Assembly: GCF_025398275.1 (NCBI RefSeq)
Contig: NZ_JAODOR010000004.1
Location: forward strand, 124,001 to 188,000
DNA length: 64,000 nt
Source: Microbacterium memoriense
Lineage (GTDB): Bacteria; Actinomycetota; Actinomycetes; Actinomycetales; Microbacteriaceae
Direction of reading: 5' to 3'
Under the pieces are notes generated by a model. That model saw nothing but the letters and a program-made list of their open reading frames with translations. It ran no database searches and was not told where the DNA came from. Of the stretch, positions 44,793 to 52,577 are shown piece after piece. How positions within the stretch are numbered: position 1 is the first letter of the stretch; each line of letters starts with the position of its first letter. Position numbers and translations under genes: made by a program.

Positions 44793-45850
44793 GGCATCCG
44801 TTTCTCGATGCGGTCGGCGATGCCGGCGAGCAGTTCCACGGCGGCAGTCGGCAACAGGGGGTCGGCGGCGACGACGCGCGCTTGTTCGATCATCGAGGCG
44901 ATCAGATCGACGAGGGCTCCGCGGGCACCGCTCGCGGTGAGCACTTTCTGGGCGCGTCGGATCGCGATGGGACCCGTGGGCGCCAGATCAAGGGCGACAC
45001 TGACCCGGGCCCAGTCGGGAGAGCGCTGGGCGAGGGCGATCAGCGTGGTCCGCTTCGATTCGCGCAGGTCCGCTCCGGCGGCACGACCCGCCTGTGCGGG
45101 TGAGCCGAACGTGCCGATCAGATCATCGACCAGCTGGAATGCGAGGCCGAGCCGGCCCGCCGCATCGCTCACCTGCGCGCGTTGAGCGGGCGATGCACCC
45201 GCCAGGAGAGCGCCGGCGGCGATGGGGGCCTCGAAGGAGTACACCGCGGTCTTCTCGTACGCGGTGGAGAGGAGTTCGTCGGCATCCGGAATGCGGGGGA
45301 GGATGGCGTGTTCCACGTCACGCAGTTCGCCGCCGGCCGACCGCAGGACGGCATCGTCGACGAGGCCGAGCAGTCCGTCTCGTTGCGCTGCACTCAGCGG
45401 CGCGGACGCGATGAGTCTGACGGTCTCGAAGAGCAACAGGTCGCCCGCGAGCACACCTGCCGCGCTTCCCAGGAGGACCGCGTTGTCCGGCGCCGCTCCA
45501 GCATCCTCGCCGCGCTGACGGAAGCTCCCCGACACGTTGGGCACTCCTCGACGCTCGACATCGCGGTCGATGACGTCGTCATGCACGACGAAGGCAGTGT
45601 GCAACAGCTCGAACGCCGCGGCGACATCCCAGATGGCGGGCACGTCGTCGGCGTTTCCTCCGAACGCGCGAAAAGACGCGACGACGAGGGCGGGGCGAAA
45701 CCGTTTCCCTCCGTCCGCAGCGAGGGTCGTCGCATGGACGAGATCCTCGAGCGATCGTGAATAGCGCGCACCGCGGGCGCTGAGGCGTGTCAGGCTCCGT
45801 TCGATGGCGGCGTCGACGCGGGCGGCGCTGTCCGGGGGGAGCGTGATCAT
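44789..45850 (-). CDS. crtE: Geranylgeranyl diphosphate synthase
   Basis: A 353-aa trans-prenyltransferase (CrtE/IdsA type) that makes GGPP. First Asp-rich motif VVHDDVIDRD near 100, with GKRFRPAL upstream; second motif LVDDLIGTFG near 245. The ATG at 45850 overlaps the idi stop (ATGA); the frame extends 26 codons upstream inside idi, which is unlikely to be used. Second gene of the operon. Confidence 0.93.
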   Translation of the reverse strand: MITLPPDSAARVDAAIERSLTRLSARGARYSRSLEDLVHATTLAADGGKRFRPALVVASFRAFGGNADDVPAIWDVAAAFELLHTAFVVHDDVIDRDVERRGVPNVSGSFRQRGEDAGAAPDNAVLLGSAAGVLAGDLLLFETVRLIASAPLSAAQRDGLLGLVDDAVLRSAGGELRDVEHAILPRIPDADELLSTAYEKTAVYSFEAPIAAGALLAGASPAQRAQVSDAAGRLGLAFQLVDDLIGTFGSPAQAGRAAGADLRESKRTTLIALAQRSPDWARVSVALDLAPTGPIAIRRAQKVLTASGARGALVDLIASMIEQARVVAADPLLPTAAVELLAGIADRIEKRMP

Positions 45851-46395
45851 GATGCTCGGCGCAATCGTGGAGCATCGAAGAGGTGCAGCTGCTGGGCCTG
45901 CAGGACGAGCCACGGGCTGAACGCCCACGGCGTCGCGGTCAGCGCGGCCGCGAGCTCGGCCGGGTCTACCCAGCGGGAGTCCATGACCTCCGCCCGGTTC
46001 GGCTCGAGCTCGCCGTCGGCATAGGCGACGTAGACCGGGCAGAGTTCGTTCTCTACCGTGCCGTCGGCGTCGACGGCACGGTAACGGAAGAGTGGGAGGG
46101 CGAGCTCGAGACCGCGAACGGAAAGCCCCAATTCATGACCGGCGTGGCGATGAACCGCGCTCGCGACGGGTTCGGCGGGTCGCGGGTGGCCGCAGAACGA
46201 GTTCGTCCAGACCCCTGGCCAGGTCTTCTTCGACAGGGCGCGGCGCGTGACGAGCACTTCTCCTCGGTCGTTGAGGACGTGGCAGGAGAATGCGAGGTGG
46301 AGGGCGGTGTCGCTGCCGTGGACGCTGGACTTCGGAGCGGTCCCGATCTCGTTTCCGTCCTCGTCGAGTAGAACGACCACATCCAGGTCTGTCAT
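45847..46395 (-). CDS. idi: Isopentenyl-diphosphate delta-isomerase (type I)
   Basis: A 182-aa Nudix-fold isomerase that balances IPP and DMAPP; DMAPP is needed both for GGPP and for the CrtEb elongation. It has the active-site motif TNSFCGHPRPAE (Cys near 67) and ENELCPVYVA (Glu pair). The ATG has AAGGAG upstream. It is the first gene of the carotenoid operon, and its promoter overlaps the palindrome next to the MarR gene. Confidence 0.94.
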   Translation of the reverse strand: MTDLDVVVLLDEDGNEIGTAPKSSVHGSDTALHLAFSCHVLNDRGEVLVTRRALSKKTWPGVWTNSFCGHPRPAEPVASAVHRHAGHELGLSVRGLELALPLFRYRAVDADGTVENELCPVYVAYADGELEPNRAEVMDSRWVDPAELAAALTATPWAFSPWLVLQAQQLHLFDAPRLRRAS

Positions 46396-46409
46396 CTTTT
46401 CTCCTTTTT

Positions 46410-46426
46410 CGCTAGTTTATCTAGCG
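46410..46426. promoter_or_regulatory. Likely MarR-family operator in the crt intergenic region
   Basis: CGCTAG-TTTAT-CTAGCG is a perfect six-base dyad located 15 bases before idi. On the minus strand TAGATA/TAAACT inside it could be the idi -10, so a bound repressor would block the operon and possibly its own gene. Confidence 0.6.
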
Positions 46427-46467
46427 ATATCTGGAATGCTACAGAATGGATGAGGGGGTGTCCAACG

Positions 46468-46938
46468 ATGCAAAAGCGATGGATGCCCGATGACGAGCGT
46501 GAACGCCTCGTGCTCCGTACTCTAGAGGCGGTACAGGTCTTCAGCGATGCGATGGACCAGATGCACGGCGGCTTGCGCGGTGACATGGACATGAACGCCA
46601 GTGATGTCGCAGCGCTCCGGATGCTGATCATGCGCGAGCGTTCGGGCCAGGACGTCCAGCCCCAGGACATCGCCCGCCACCTGGCGATCTCGACGGCGTC
46701 GACGACGAAACTCCTGGATCGTCTGACTGACAGCGGTTATGTGGAGCGCCGCCCACATCCGATTGACCGGCGTGCCCGCATCGTCGTGGTCACCGACGTC
46801 GCGCGGGCGGACTTCTATCGACACTTCGGTGAGAGGCTCGGGCGGATGCGGCAAGGGATGGCTGGCTACACCGACGTCGAGCTGCGAGCGATTGTGCGCT
46901 TCCTCGCGGATATGTCCCACGCGCTGATCGAGCAGTAG
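46468..46938 (+). CDS. MarR-family regulator of the carotenoid operon
   Basis: A 156-aa winged-helix repressor: DIARHLAISTASTTKLLDRL is the recognition region and GYVERRPHPIDRRARIV the wing. By position it matches CrtR of Corynebacterium, a MarR protein that represses crt genes and is relieved by GGPP (family knowledge). AGGGGG at 46453-46458 with nine bases of spacing decides for the ATG at 46468 rather than the ATG at 46450. It is divergent from idi. Confidence 0.82.
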   Translation: MQKRWMPDDERERLVLRTLEAVQVFSDAMDQMHGGLRGDMDMNASDVAALRMLIMRERSGQDVQPQDIARHLAISTASTTKLLDRLTDSGYVERRPHPIDRRARIVVVTDVARADFYRHFGERLGRMRQGMAGYTDVELRAIVRFLADMSHALIEQ

Positions 46939-46954
46939 TGCACGGGCGCAAGCG

Positions 46955-47000
46955 AAAGGCCCTCTGATCAGGATATTTCCCGATCGGAGGGCCTTTCTTT
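46955..47000 (+). terminator. Terminator after the MarR gene
   Basis: AAAGGCCCTC pairs with GAGGGCCTTT, continuing inward through a T-G wobble and GATC/GATC, and is followed by CTTTT. It is the most classical intrinsic terminator in the window and may also serve the tRNA gene from the other side. Confidence 0.85.
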
Positions 47001-47002
47001 TG

Positions 47003-47076
47003 TTGCGGGGACAGGATTTGAACCTGCGACCTCTGGGTTATGAGCCCAGCGAGCTACCGAGCTGCTCCACCCCGCG
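47003..47076 (-). tRNA. Initiator tRNA-fMet (CAT)
   Basis: On the minus strand the 74-base cloverleaf starts CGCGGGGTGGAGCAGC and ends CCCCGCAA, with anticodon loop CTCATAA. The unpaired first base (C1 opposite A72) and the three G-C pairs of the anticodon stem (GGG/CCC) are initiator features. CCA is not encoded. Confidence 0.95.
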
Positions 47077-47160
47077 TCACAAGAAATTACTTTAGCACGG
47101 GTTTCGTGTGACGCTGAACCGTGGTTGCCGATGCGCGGTCGTGCACGCGAGGATGAGGGC

Positions 47161-47673
47161 ATGGCATCCCCCCTTCCCTCGCGTGACCGGGCGTTGGGAG
47201 ACGATCGCGTCGACGGCCGCGACGAAAGCCCGAACGAGCGGTCGGATCGCCAATGGAGCGAGGTGTTGCAGGAGTTGCGTGTCCTGCAGACGGGCACGCA
47301 GATCCTCACCGGGTTTCTCCTCGCCCTGGCTTTCCAGCCGGCTTTTGTCGATCTTGGCCCCGGTCAGCGAATCTTCTACCTCGTGCTCGTCGTCCTCGCC
47401 GCGATCAGCGCGATCGTCGCTCTCGCGCCGGTGGCATTGCACCGGATCCTCTTCCAGCGCCGGGAAAAGCAGGTCGTCGTCGCGTACGGGCACGCGGCGC
47501 TCGTGACGGCGCTGTTCACGGTGTCCCTCCTCCTTGTGGGCGTCGTGGCCTTCGTCTTCGACGTGGTCCTGGGTGACAGCGCCTCGTGGGCAGCCGGGAT
47601 CGTCCTGGGGCTTCTCGTGACGGTGCTCTGGCTCGTCATCCCGACGGTCCTGCGGATCCGAGGCCGGTCATGA
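47161..47673 (+). CDS. DUF6328 family membrane protein
   Basis: A 170-aa protein with a charged N-terminus, the conserved QWSEVLQELRVLQTGTQILTGF segment and four hydrophobic helices (about 50-65, 73-95, 110-135 and 143-162), typical of DUF6328. Function unknown. GAGGAT six bases before the ATG may be its -10. Its stop overlaps the next gene (ATGA). Confidence 0.72.
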   Translation: MASPLPSRDRALGDDRVDGRDESPNERSDRQWSEVLQELRVLQTGTQILTGFLLALAFQPAFVDLGPGQRIFYLVLVVLAAISAIVALAPVALHRILFQRREKQVVVAYGHAALVTALFTVSLLLVGVVAFVFDVVLGDSASWAAGIVLGLLVTVLWLVIPTVLRIRGRS

Positions 47674-48479
47674 CCGCCGTCGCCGTTGCGCAGTTCGCCC
47701 CCACGGCGGATACGGCCGCGAACTTGAGGGCGATCGAAGAGCTCGTGGAGCGGTCGGCGGCGCGCGGCGCGCGGGTCGTGCTGTTCCCGGAGTACTCCAG
47801 CTACTTCGTCCACCCGTTCGACGACACGCTCACGGCACACGCGGAGGACATCGGCGGTCCCTTCACGCAGGGCATCGGACGGATCGCGGCGGCGCAGAAG
47901 GTCGTGATCGTCGCAGGGTTGCTCGAACGATCGCCGGCAGCCGGGCACGTGCGCAATACCGTCATCGCGGTCAACGCGGACGGCGTACGAGCGACCTATC
48001 GAAAGCTGCATCTCTACGATGCCTTCGGTCAACGGGAGTCCGACTGGGTGGAGGCGGGCGAAATCGCCGAGCCCGAGACATTCGAGGTCGACGGCCTGCG
48101 GTTCGCTCTCATGACCTGCTACGACCTGCGATTCCCGGAGGTGGCACGAAGGCTTGCCGATGCGGGGGCACATGTCGTCCTCGTCGCGGCAGAATGGGTG
48201 CGCGGACCTCTGAAAGAGCAGCACTGGCGCACGCTGCTGCACGCCCGGGCGATCGAGAACACGCTCTACGTCGCGGGGGCCGATCACCCGCCGCCGCTCG
48301 GTGTCGGCGCGTCGATGATCGTCGATCCTCAGGGGGTGGAGATCGCGGGTGTCGGCACCGGTACCGACATCGCGGTGGGGTGGCTCGATGTGGATACGGT
48401 CGAGCGCATCCGTCTGGTCAATCCTGCTCTCGCGCTCCGTCGCTTCGGCGTGCAGCCGCTCGACGGACTCAACGCCTGA
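47670..48479 (+). CDS. Carbon-nitrogen hydrolase (nitrilase superfamily)
   Basis: A 269-aa nitrilase-fold amidase. The catalytic Glu is in LFPEYSSYF, Lys in YRKLHLYDAFG and Cys in MTCYDLRFPE. It resembles the Nit1/Nit2 group (omega-amidase or deaminated-glutathione amidase), so it could repair metabolites such as alpha-keto acid amides; the neighbouring aminotransferase fits that idea loosely. It starts inside the stop of the DUF6328 gene and overlaps the aminotransferase by 11 bases convergently. Confidence 0.85.
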   Translation: MTAVAVAQFAPTADTAANLRAIEELVERSAARGARVVLFPEYSSYFVHPFDDTLTAHAEDIGGPFTQGIGRIAAAQKVVIVAGLLERSPAAGHVRNTVIAVNADGVRATYRKLHLYDAFGQRESDWVEAGEIAEPETFEVDGLRFALMTCYDLRFPEVARRLADAGAHVVLVAAEWVRGPLKEQHWRTLLHARAIENTLYVAGADHPPPLGVGASMIVDPQGVEIAGVGTGTDIAVGWLDVDTVERIRLVNPALALRRFGVQPLDGLNA

Positions 48480-49677
48480 GGGCAGCCAGCCGCTCGGAGG
48501 CCTCCGCGATCACGGACGGCTTCTTGCACGCCGCGAAGCGCACGAGGGTGCGGTAGGACGCCGACCGCTCGGCGCCGACGAACGCCGTCAGGGGAATTGC
48601 GACCACACCGACGCGGGCCGGGAGTGCGCGACAGAAGTCGGCAGCGTCTTCGTCGGGTCCGAGGAAGGCAGCGGCGTCCGCGACCGTGAAATACGACCCG
48701 GCCGGACGCGAGACGGCGAAGCCGGCAGCGTGAAGTCCCGCACCCAACAGCTCGCTCTTTCTCCGCAGCGTCTCGGCAGTGCCGGTGAAGAATGCGTCGG
48801 GGAGGGCAAGACCCACCGCGATCGCCGGTTGGAACGGCGCGCCGTTGACGTAGGTGAGGAACTGCTTGACGGCGACGATCGCGGTCACCAGGTCGGCTGG
48901 TGCCGTGATCCACCCGATCTTCCACCCGGTCGTGGAGAACGTCTTTCCGGCCGACGAGATCGACACGGTCCGCTCAGCTGCTCCCGGCAGGGTTGCGATC
49001 GGCACGTGGCGCTCCTCGAAAACGAGATGTTCATACACGTCGTCGGTGACGATGATCGCGTCGTGGCGCTCGGCGAGCCGGACGATCTCGGTCCGCACCT
49101 CGGCCGAGAAGACGGCGCCGGTCGGGTTGTGCGGATCGTTGATCAGGATCAGGCGCGTGCGATCGGTGATCGCACGCGCGAGTGCCTCGAGATCCGGCTG
49201 AAAGTGCGGCCAGGGGAGGGCGACCGGGACGAGCCGCGCACCGGCGAGGGCGACGAGCGCCGCGTACGCGTCGTAGTACGGCTCGAACACGACGATTTCG
49301 TCCTCCGGCCCCTCGACCAGCGCAAGGATCGTCGCCGCCAGCGCCTCCGTCGCGCCCGCGGTCACGAGAACCTCTCGCTCGGGGTCGACCGGGAGCCCGT
49401 AGAACCGCTGCTGATGCGCCGCGATCGCATTCCGCAGCACCGGCATGCCCAGGCCTGGCGGGTACTGATTGACCCCCGCTGAGATCGCCGCGCGGGCGGC
49501 ATCCAGGACGTCGGTCGGCCCATCCTCATCGGGGAAGCCCTGACCCAGGTTGATCGCGCCGGTGGCGGCGGCGAGCGCCGACATCTCGGCGAAAATCGTC
49601 GGGGCCACCGTGCCCTGCGCGTCGAGCAGTCCGGCACCGGACGCCGTGCGCCGCCATGCTCCCGGGATCTTTCGCAT
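48469..49677 (-). CDS. Class I/II pyridoxal-phosphate aminotransferase
   Basis: A 402-aa fold-type I aminotransferase of the YbdL/kynurenine-glutamine transaminase K group. It has INLGQGFPDEDGP near 40, NDPHNPTGAVF near 170, DDVYEHLVF and SSAGKTFSTTGWKIGW with the PLP lysine near 238. With the adjacent nitrilase-family omega-amidase-like gene it could form a methionine-salvage transamination/amidase pair (inference). ATG 49677 is chosen; an in-frame GTG three codons upstream is possible. Confidence 0.85.
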   Translation of the reverse strand: MRKIPGAWRRTASGAGLLDAQGTVAPTIFAEMSALAAATGAINLGQGFPDEDGPTDVLDAARAAISAGVNQYPPGLGMPVLRNAIAAHQQRFYGLPVDPEREVLVTAGATEALAATILALVEGPEDEIVVFEPYYDAYAALVALAGARLVPVALPWPHFQPDLEALARAITDRTRLILINDPHNPTGAVFSAEVRTEIVRLAERHDAIIVTDDVYEHLVFEERHVPIATLPGAAERTVSISSAGKTFSTTGWKIGWITAPADLVTAIVAVKQFLTYVNGAPFQPAIAVGLALPDAFFTGTAETLRRKSELLGAGLHAAGFAVSRPAGSYFTVADAAAFLGPDEDAADFCRALPARVGVVAIPLTAFVGAERSASYRTLVRFAACKKPSVIAEASERLAALRR

Positions 49678-49776
49678 CCGGCTCACGTTACATGCATAGG
49701 CTGGTCCGGGCGCGGCCATAAGGAACGCACAGAATCCCGCGGCATCCTGAAGGTGTCTTGGGAAGAAGGAACACCG

Positions 49777-51294
49777 ATGAGCGAACACACGCCCTCCACC
49801 GATCAGCCGCACGACGACCACCCGCCGACGGAACACGCCGTTCCCGCGGCCGCCGCGGAGACACACCCCGCGGTCGTCGTCCCGCCGGTTCCTCCGCTGC
49901 CCGCTCAGGCGGCCGCTGCGGCGCCGGCGTCCGCGCCCGCGTCGTATGCGACGCAGGCGCCCTACACCGCGCCGACTACCGGCGGCTACCCGCAGCCCGG
50001 CTTCGGAGCTGCGCCCACCACGCCCTATGGGGCCACGCCCACGTCGCCGTACACCTCCGCACCGCAACCGACACCTGAAGCGCCGGTCGCGGCATCGGCG
50101 GGCAAGGTCGGCGCCGGCAAGATCGTCGGGATCATGGTGGCCGCTGCCCTCGTCGGCGGTGCGGCCGGTCTCGGTGGCGCCGCCGCGGGCGCATCGTTCT
50201 TCCCGTCGTCGCAGACCGTCGTCACGACCGGTGCGGGGGCGGTCACCGTCAACAACACCGACTCGGTCAACCAGACGACCGCGATCGCCGCGAAGGTTCT
50301 CCCGAGCGTCGTGACCATCTCTGCCGCATCCGGCTCCTCGGGCGGCACCGGGTCCGGCGTCATCCTCACGAGCGACGGCTACATCGTCACCAACACGCAC
50401 GTCGTCACCCTCGACGGTGCAACCTCGGACGCGACCCTCAGTGTCACGACCTCCGACGGAAAGGTGTTCCAGGCGGAGCTCGTCGGCACCGACCCGACCT
50501 ATGACCTCGCCGTCATCAAGCTGAACGACGCCACCGGCCTCACCCCGATCGAGTACGGCGATTCGTCCAACCTCAACGTCGGCGACCAGACGGTCGCGGT
50601 GGGCGCGCCGCTCGGCCTGTCGAACACCGTCACCACCGGCATCGTCAGCGCCCTGAACCGATCGATCCAGATCGCATCGTCGGCTGCCCCCGAGGGGGAT
50701 GTGCAGGAGGAGGACAACGGCGTCGAGGGTGAGTCACCCTTCCAGTTCGATTACGGCCAGGGCCGAGCTCCGTCCGCGGGATCGGGCTCGATTTCGATCT
50801 CGGTGATCCAGACGGACGCCGCCATCAACCCGGGCAACTCCGGCGGTGCGCTCGTCGACGGCGAGGGCAAGCTCATCGGCATCAACGTCGCGATCGCGAC
50901 CGCGAGCGGCTCGAGCTCGAGCGAGTCCGGCTCGATCGGCGTCGGGTTCTCGATCCCCTCCAACATCGTCCAGCGCGTGACCGACGAACTGATCGCCGAC
51001 GGTGTCGCCACCCACGGTCTGCTCGGCGCGATGGTCGGCGACGCGGCCGCGCGAGAGGGTGCGACGACCTCCGGTGCCTACATCAGCGAGGTGACGGCCG
51101 GTGGCGCCGCCGCGGATGCGGGGCTCCTGGCCGGCGATGTCGTGACCTCCTTCAACGGATACCCGGTCACGGATGCGACCGATCTGACCGCGCAAGTTCG
51201 GGCACTCGCCGGTGGCAGCTCGGCGACGGTCGTCTACCTCCGCGACGGCAAGACTCTGTCGGCGGACGTGACGTTGGGCACGCTCACCCCGTAA
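49777..51294 (+). CDS. HtrA-like membrane-anchored serine protease
   Basis: A 505-aa S1C protease. A Pro/Ala-rich cytoplasmic region (1-108) precedes one membrane helix (about 110-140) and an extracytoplasmic trypsin domain with His in VTNTHVV (near 207), Asp in TYDLAVIKL (near 243) and Ser in NPGNSGGAL (near 354). An acidic/Ser insert lies at 300-340, and a PDZ domain ends the protein (about 415-500). It resembles DegP/HtrA-type envelope quality-control proteases. The ATG has GAAGGA upstream. A strong hairpin follows at 51312. Confidence 0.92.
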   Translation: MSEHTPSTDQPHDDHPPTEHAVPAAAAETHPAVVVPPVPPLPAQAAAAAPASAPASYATQAPYTAPTTGGYPQPGFGAAPTTPYGATPTSPYTSAPQPTPEAPVAASAGKVGAGKIVGIMVAAALVGGAAGLGGAAAGASFFPSSQTVVTTGAGAVTVNNTDSVNQTTAIAAKVLPSVVTISAASGSSGGTGSGVILTSDGYIVTNTHVVTLDGATSDATLSVTTSDGKVFQAELVGTDPTYDLAVIKLNDATGLTPIEYGDSSNLNVGDQTVAVGAPLGLSNTVTTGIVSALNRSIQIASSAAPEGDVQEEDNGVEGESPFQFDYGQGRAPSAGSGSISISVIQTDAAINPGNSGGALVDGEGKLIGINVAIATASGSSSSESGSIGVGFSIPSNIVQRVTDELIADGVATHGLLGAMVGDAAAREGATTSGAYISEVTAGGAAADAGLLAGDVVTSFNGYPVTDATDLTAQVRALAGGSSATVVYLRDGKTLSADVTLGTLTP

Positions 51295-51311
51295 CCCACG
51301 GTTTTGACAAG

Positions 51312-51356
51312 GAAGGACGCCACCCCGCGCGATAGGCTCGCGGGGTGGCGTCCTTC
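51312..51356 (+). terminator. 18-bp hairpin after the HtrA-like gene, overlapping the next gene's start
   Basis: GAAGGACGCCACCCCGCG (51312-51329) pairs perfectly with 51339-51356. The nine-base loop holds TAGGCT, the -10 hexamer of the next gene, and the right arm holds its GTG start codon. Confidence 0.85.
51333..51338 (+). promoter_or_regulatory. -10 element located in the hairpin loop
   Basis: TAGGCT, six bases before the GTG at 51345. A leaderless transcript would carry only the right arm and so could not fold the hairpin. Confidence 0.6.
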
Positions 51357-52577
51357 TCTTTCGGCGCCGGCAACGCCGGGAAGCTTCTGCGCATCCCGCT
51401 GTACGCCGTCGGGCGGATCGTGACCGCCGTTGTCCCGCGCAGCCGCGACCTGTGGGTCTTCGGCTGTGCCGTCGGCCTCACCGACGGCGCGTGGGCGCTC
51501 TGGCATCATGCCGCGGCCGCAGGGGAGCGGGCGGTCTGGCTCACCGGCACGGCGGCGGACGCGCAGGAGGCGCTCCGCCACGGCATCCCGCACGCACCCA
51601 AGATGTCGTTGCGTGGCTTCTGGCTGACGACGCGGGCGCGCGTGATCGTCGTGACGCACGGGTTCGGCGATGTCAATCGCTACGCCGCGACGGGCGGCAT
51701 CATCGTGCAGTTGTGGCACGGTATCCCGCTGAAGCGCATCGGACTCGATTCGCCCGTCACGACGGAGAGCCCCGTGCCCATCCTGGGCGGTGTGTTGCGT
51801 GGCTTCTATCGCCGCACCCAAGCGCGCATCCGCCTCCTGCCGGCCGCGTCCGAGCTCGTCCGGGGCAGACTCGAATCAGCTTTCGGTCTTCCCGATGACC
51901 GAGTGCCGGTCACGGGAGAGCCGCGAGTCGACGTTCTCTCTCGGGGGAGCGGAGCGGAGCGTCGCGACGCGGCCCGGCTGACGCTGGCGACTCTGGTCGG
52001 ACCGGCCGACCCCGGTGTCCGCCGAGTCCTGTACGCGCCGACCTGGCGGGACGGCGCGCCGGACCCCGCCATTCCGACGGCCGATCAGTGGAGGAAGCTC
52101 GTCGAGCTCCTCCACGACACCGACACGATTCTCCTGGTGCGGTCACACCCGCTCGGTGCCGGCGACTACGAGAGCCCCGGCGGGTCGGATCGTGTGCATG
52201 CGCTCGGCAGCGACATCGTTCCGGACATCACGCCGCTCCTGGCGGGGATGGATGTCCTCGTCACGGACTACTCGTCGCTCGCTTTCGATGCGTCCCTCGT
52301 CCCATTGCCGACCGTGTTCTTTGCGCCCGATCTCGCCGAGTACGCGGCGCGGCGTGGGTTCTACGGCACGTACGAGGATGTCGCGGGTACGGATCCGGCG
52401 CGGGACTGGGAGAGTGTGATCGCGCACCTGCGCAGAATCCTCACCGATGAACAGCACCGCACCGAGGAGAGCCAGCGCGCCGCGCGTCTGAGCTCCCGTG
52501 TGCATGCCTTTGCGGACGGCCGCAACACCGACCGGGTCTACGCGCGGATCCGCGCAGCGATGGAAAGAGAGTCATGA
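51345..52577 (+). CDS. CDP-glycerol glycerophosphotransferase family protein (first)
   Basis: A 410-aa TagF/TagB-type polymerase-like glycosyltransferase (GT-B fold) that would transfer glycerol- or polyol-phosphate units to a wall polymer at the inner membrane face. It shows LWHGIPLKRIGLDS near 123, YAPTWRDG near 227 and VTDYSSLAFD near 306. There is no membrane helix, though the basic N-terminus may bind lipid. The GTG start lies in the stem of the upstream hairpin. It is coupled to the next gene by ATGA. Confidence 0.82.
   Translation: MASFSFGAGNAGKLLRIPLYAVGRIVTAVVPRSRDLWVFGCAVGLTDGAWALWHHAAAAGERAVWLTGTAADAQEALRHGIPHAPKMSLRGFWLTTRARVIVVTHGFGDVNRYAATGGIIVQLWHGIPLKRIGLDSPVTTESPVPILGGVLRGFYRRTQARIRLLPAASELVRGRLESAFGLPDDRVPVTGEPRVDVLSRGSGAERRDAARLTLATLVGPADPGVRRVLYAPTWRDGAPDPAIPTADQWRKLVELLHDTDTILLVRSHPLGAGDYESPGGSDRVHALGSDIVPDITPLLAGMDVLVTDYSSLAFDASLVPLPTVFFAPDLAEYAARRGFYGTYEDVAGTDPARDWESVIAHLRRILTDEQHRTEESQRAARLSSRVHAFADGRNTDRVYARIRAAMERES

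Noticed and set aside
49678..50400. Extension of the aminotransferase gene into the HtrA-like gene
   Set aside because: Arg/Gly-rich shadow of the Ala/Pro-rich protease N-terminus; family similarity begins after the ATG at 49677.
51304..51309. TTGACA as a -35 for the first CDP-glycerol gene
   Set aside because: It is 23 bases from the -10 hexamer, outside the normal 16-19 base spacing.
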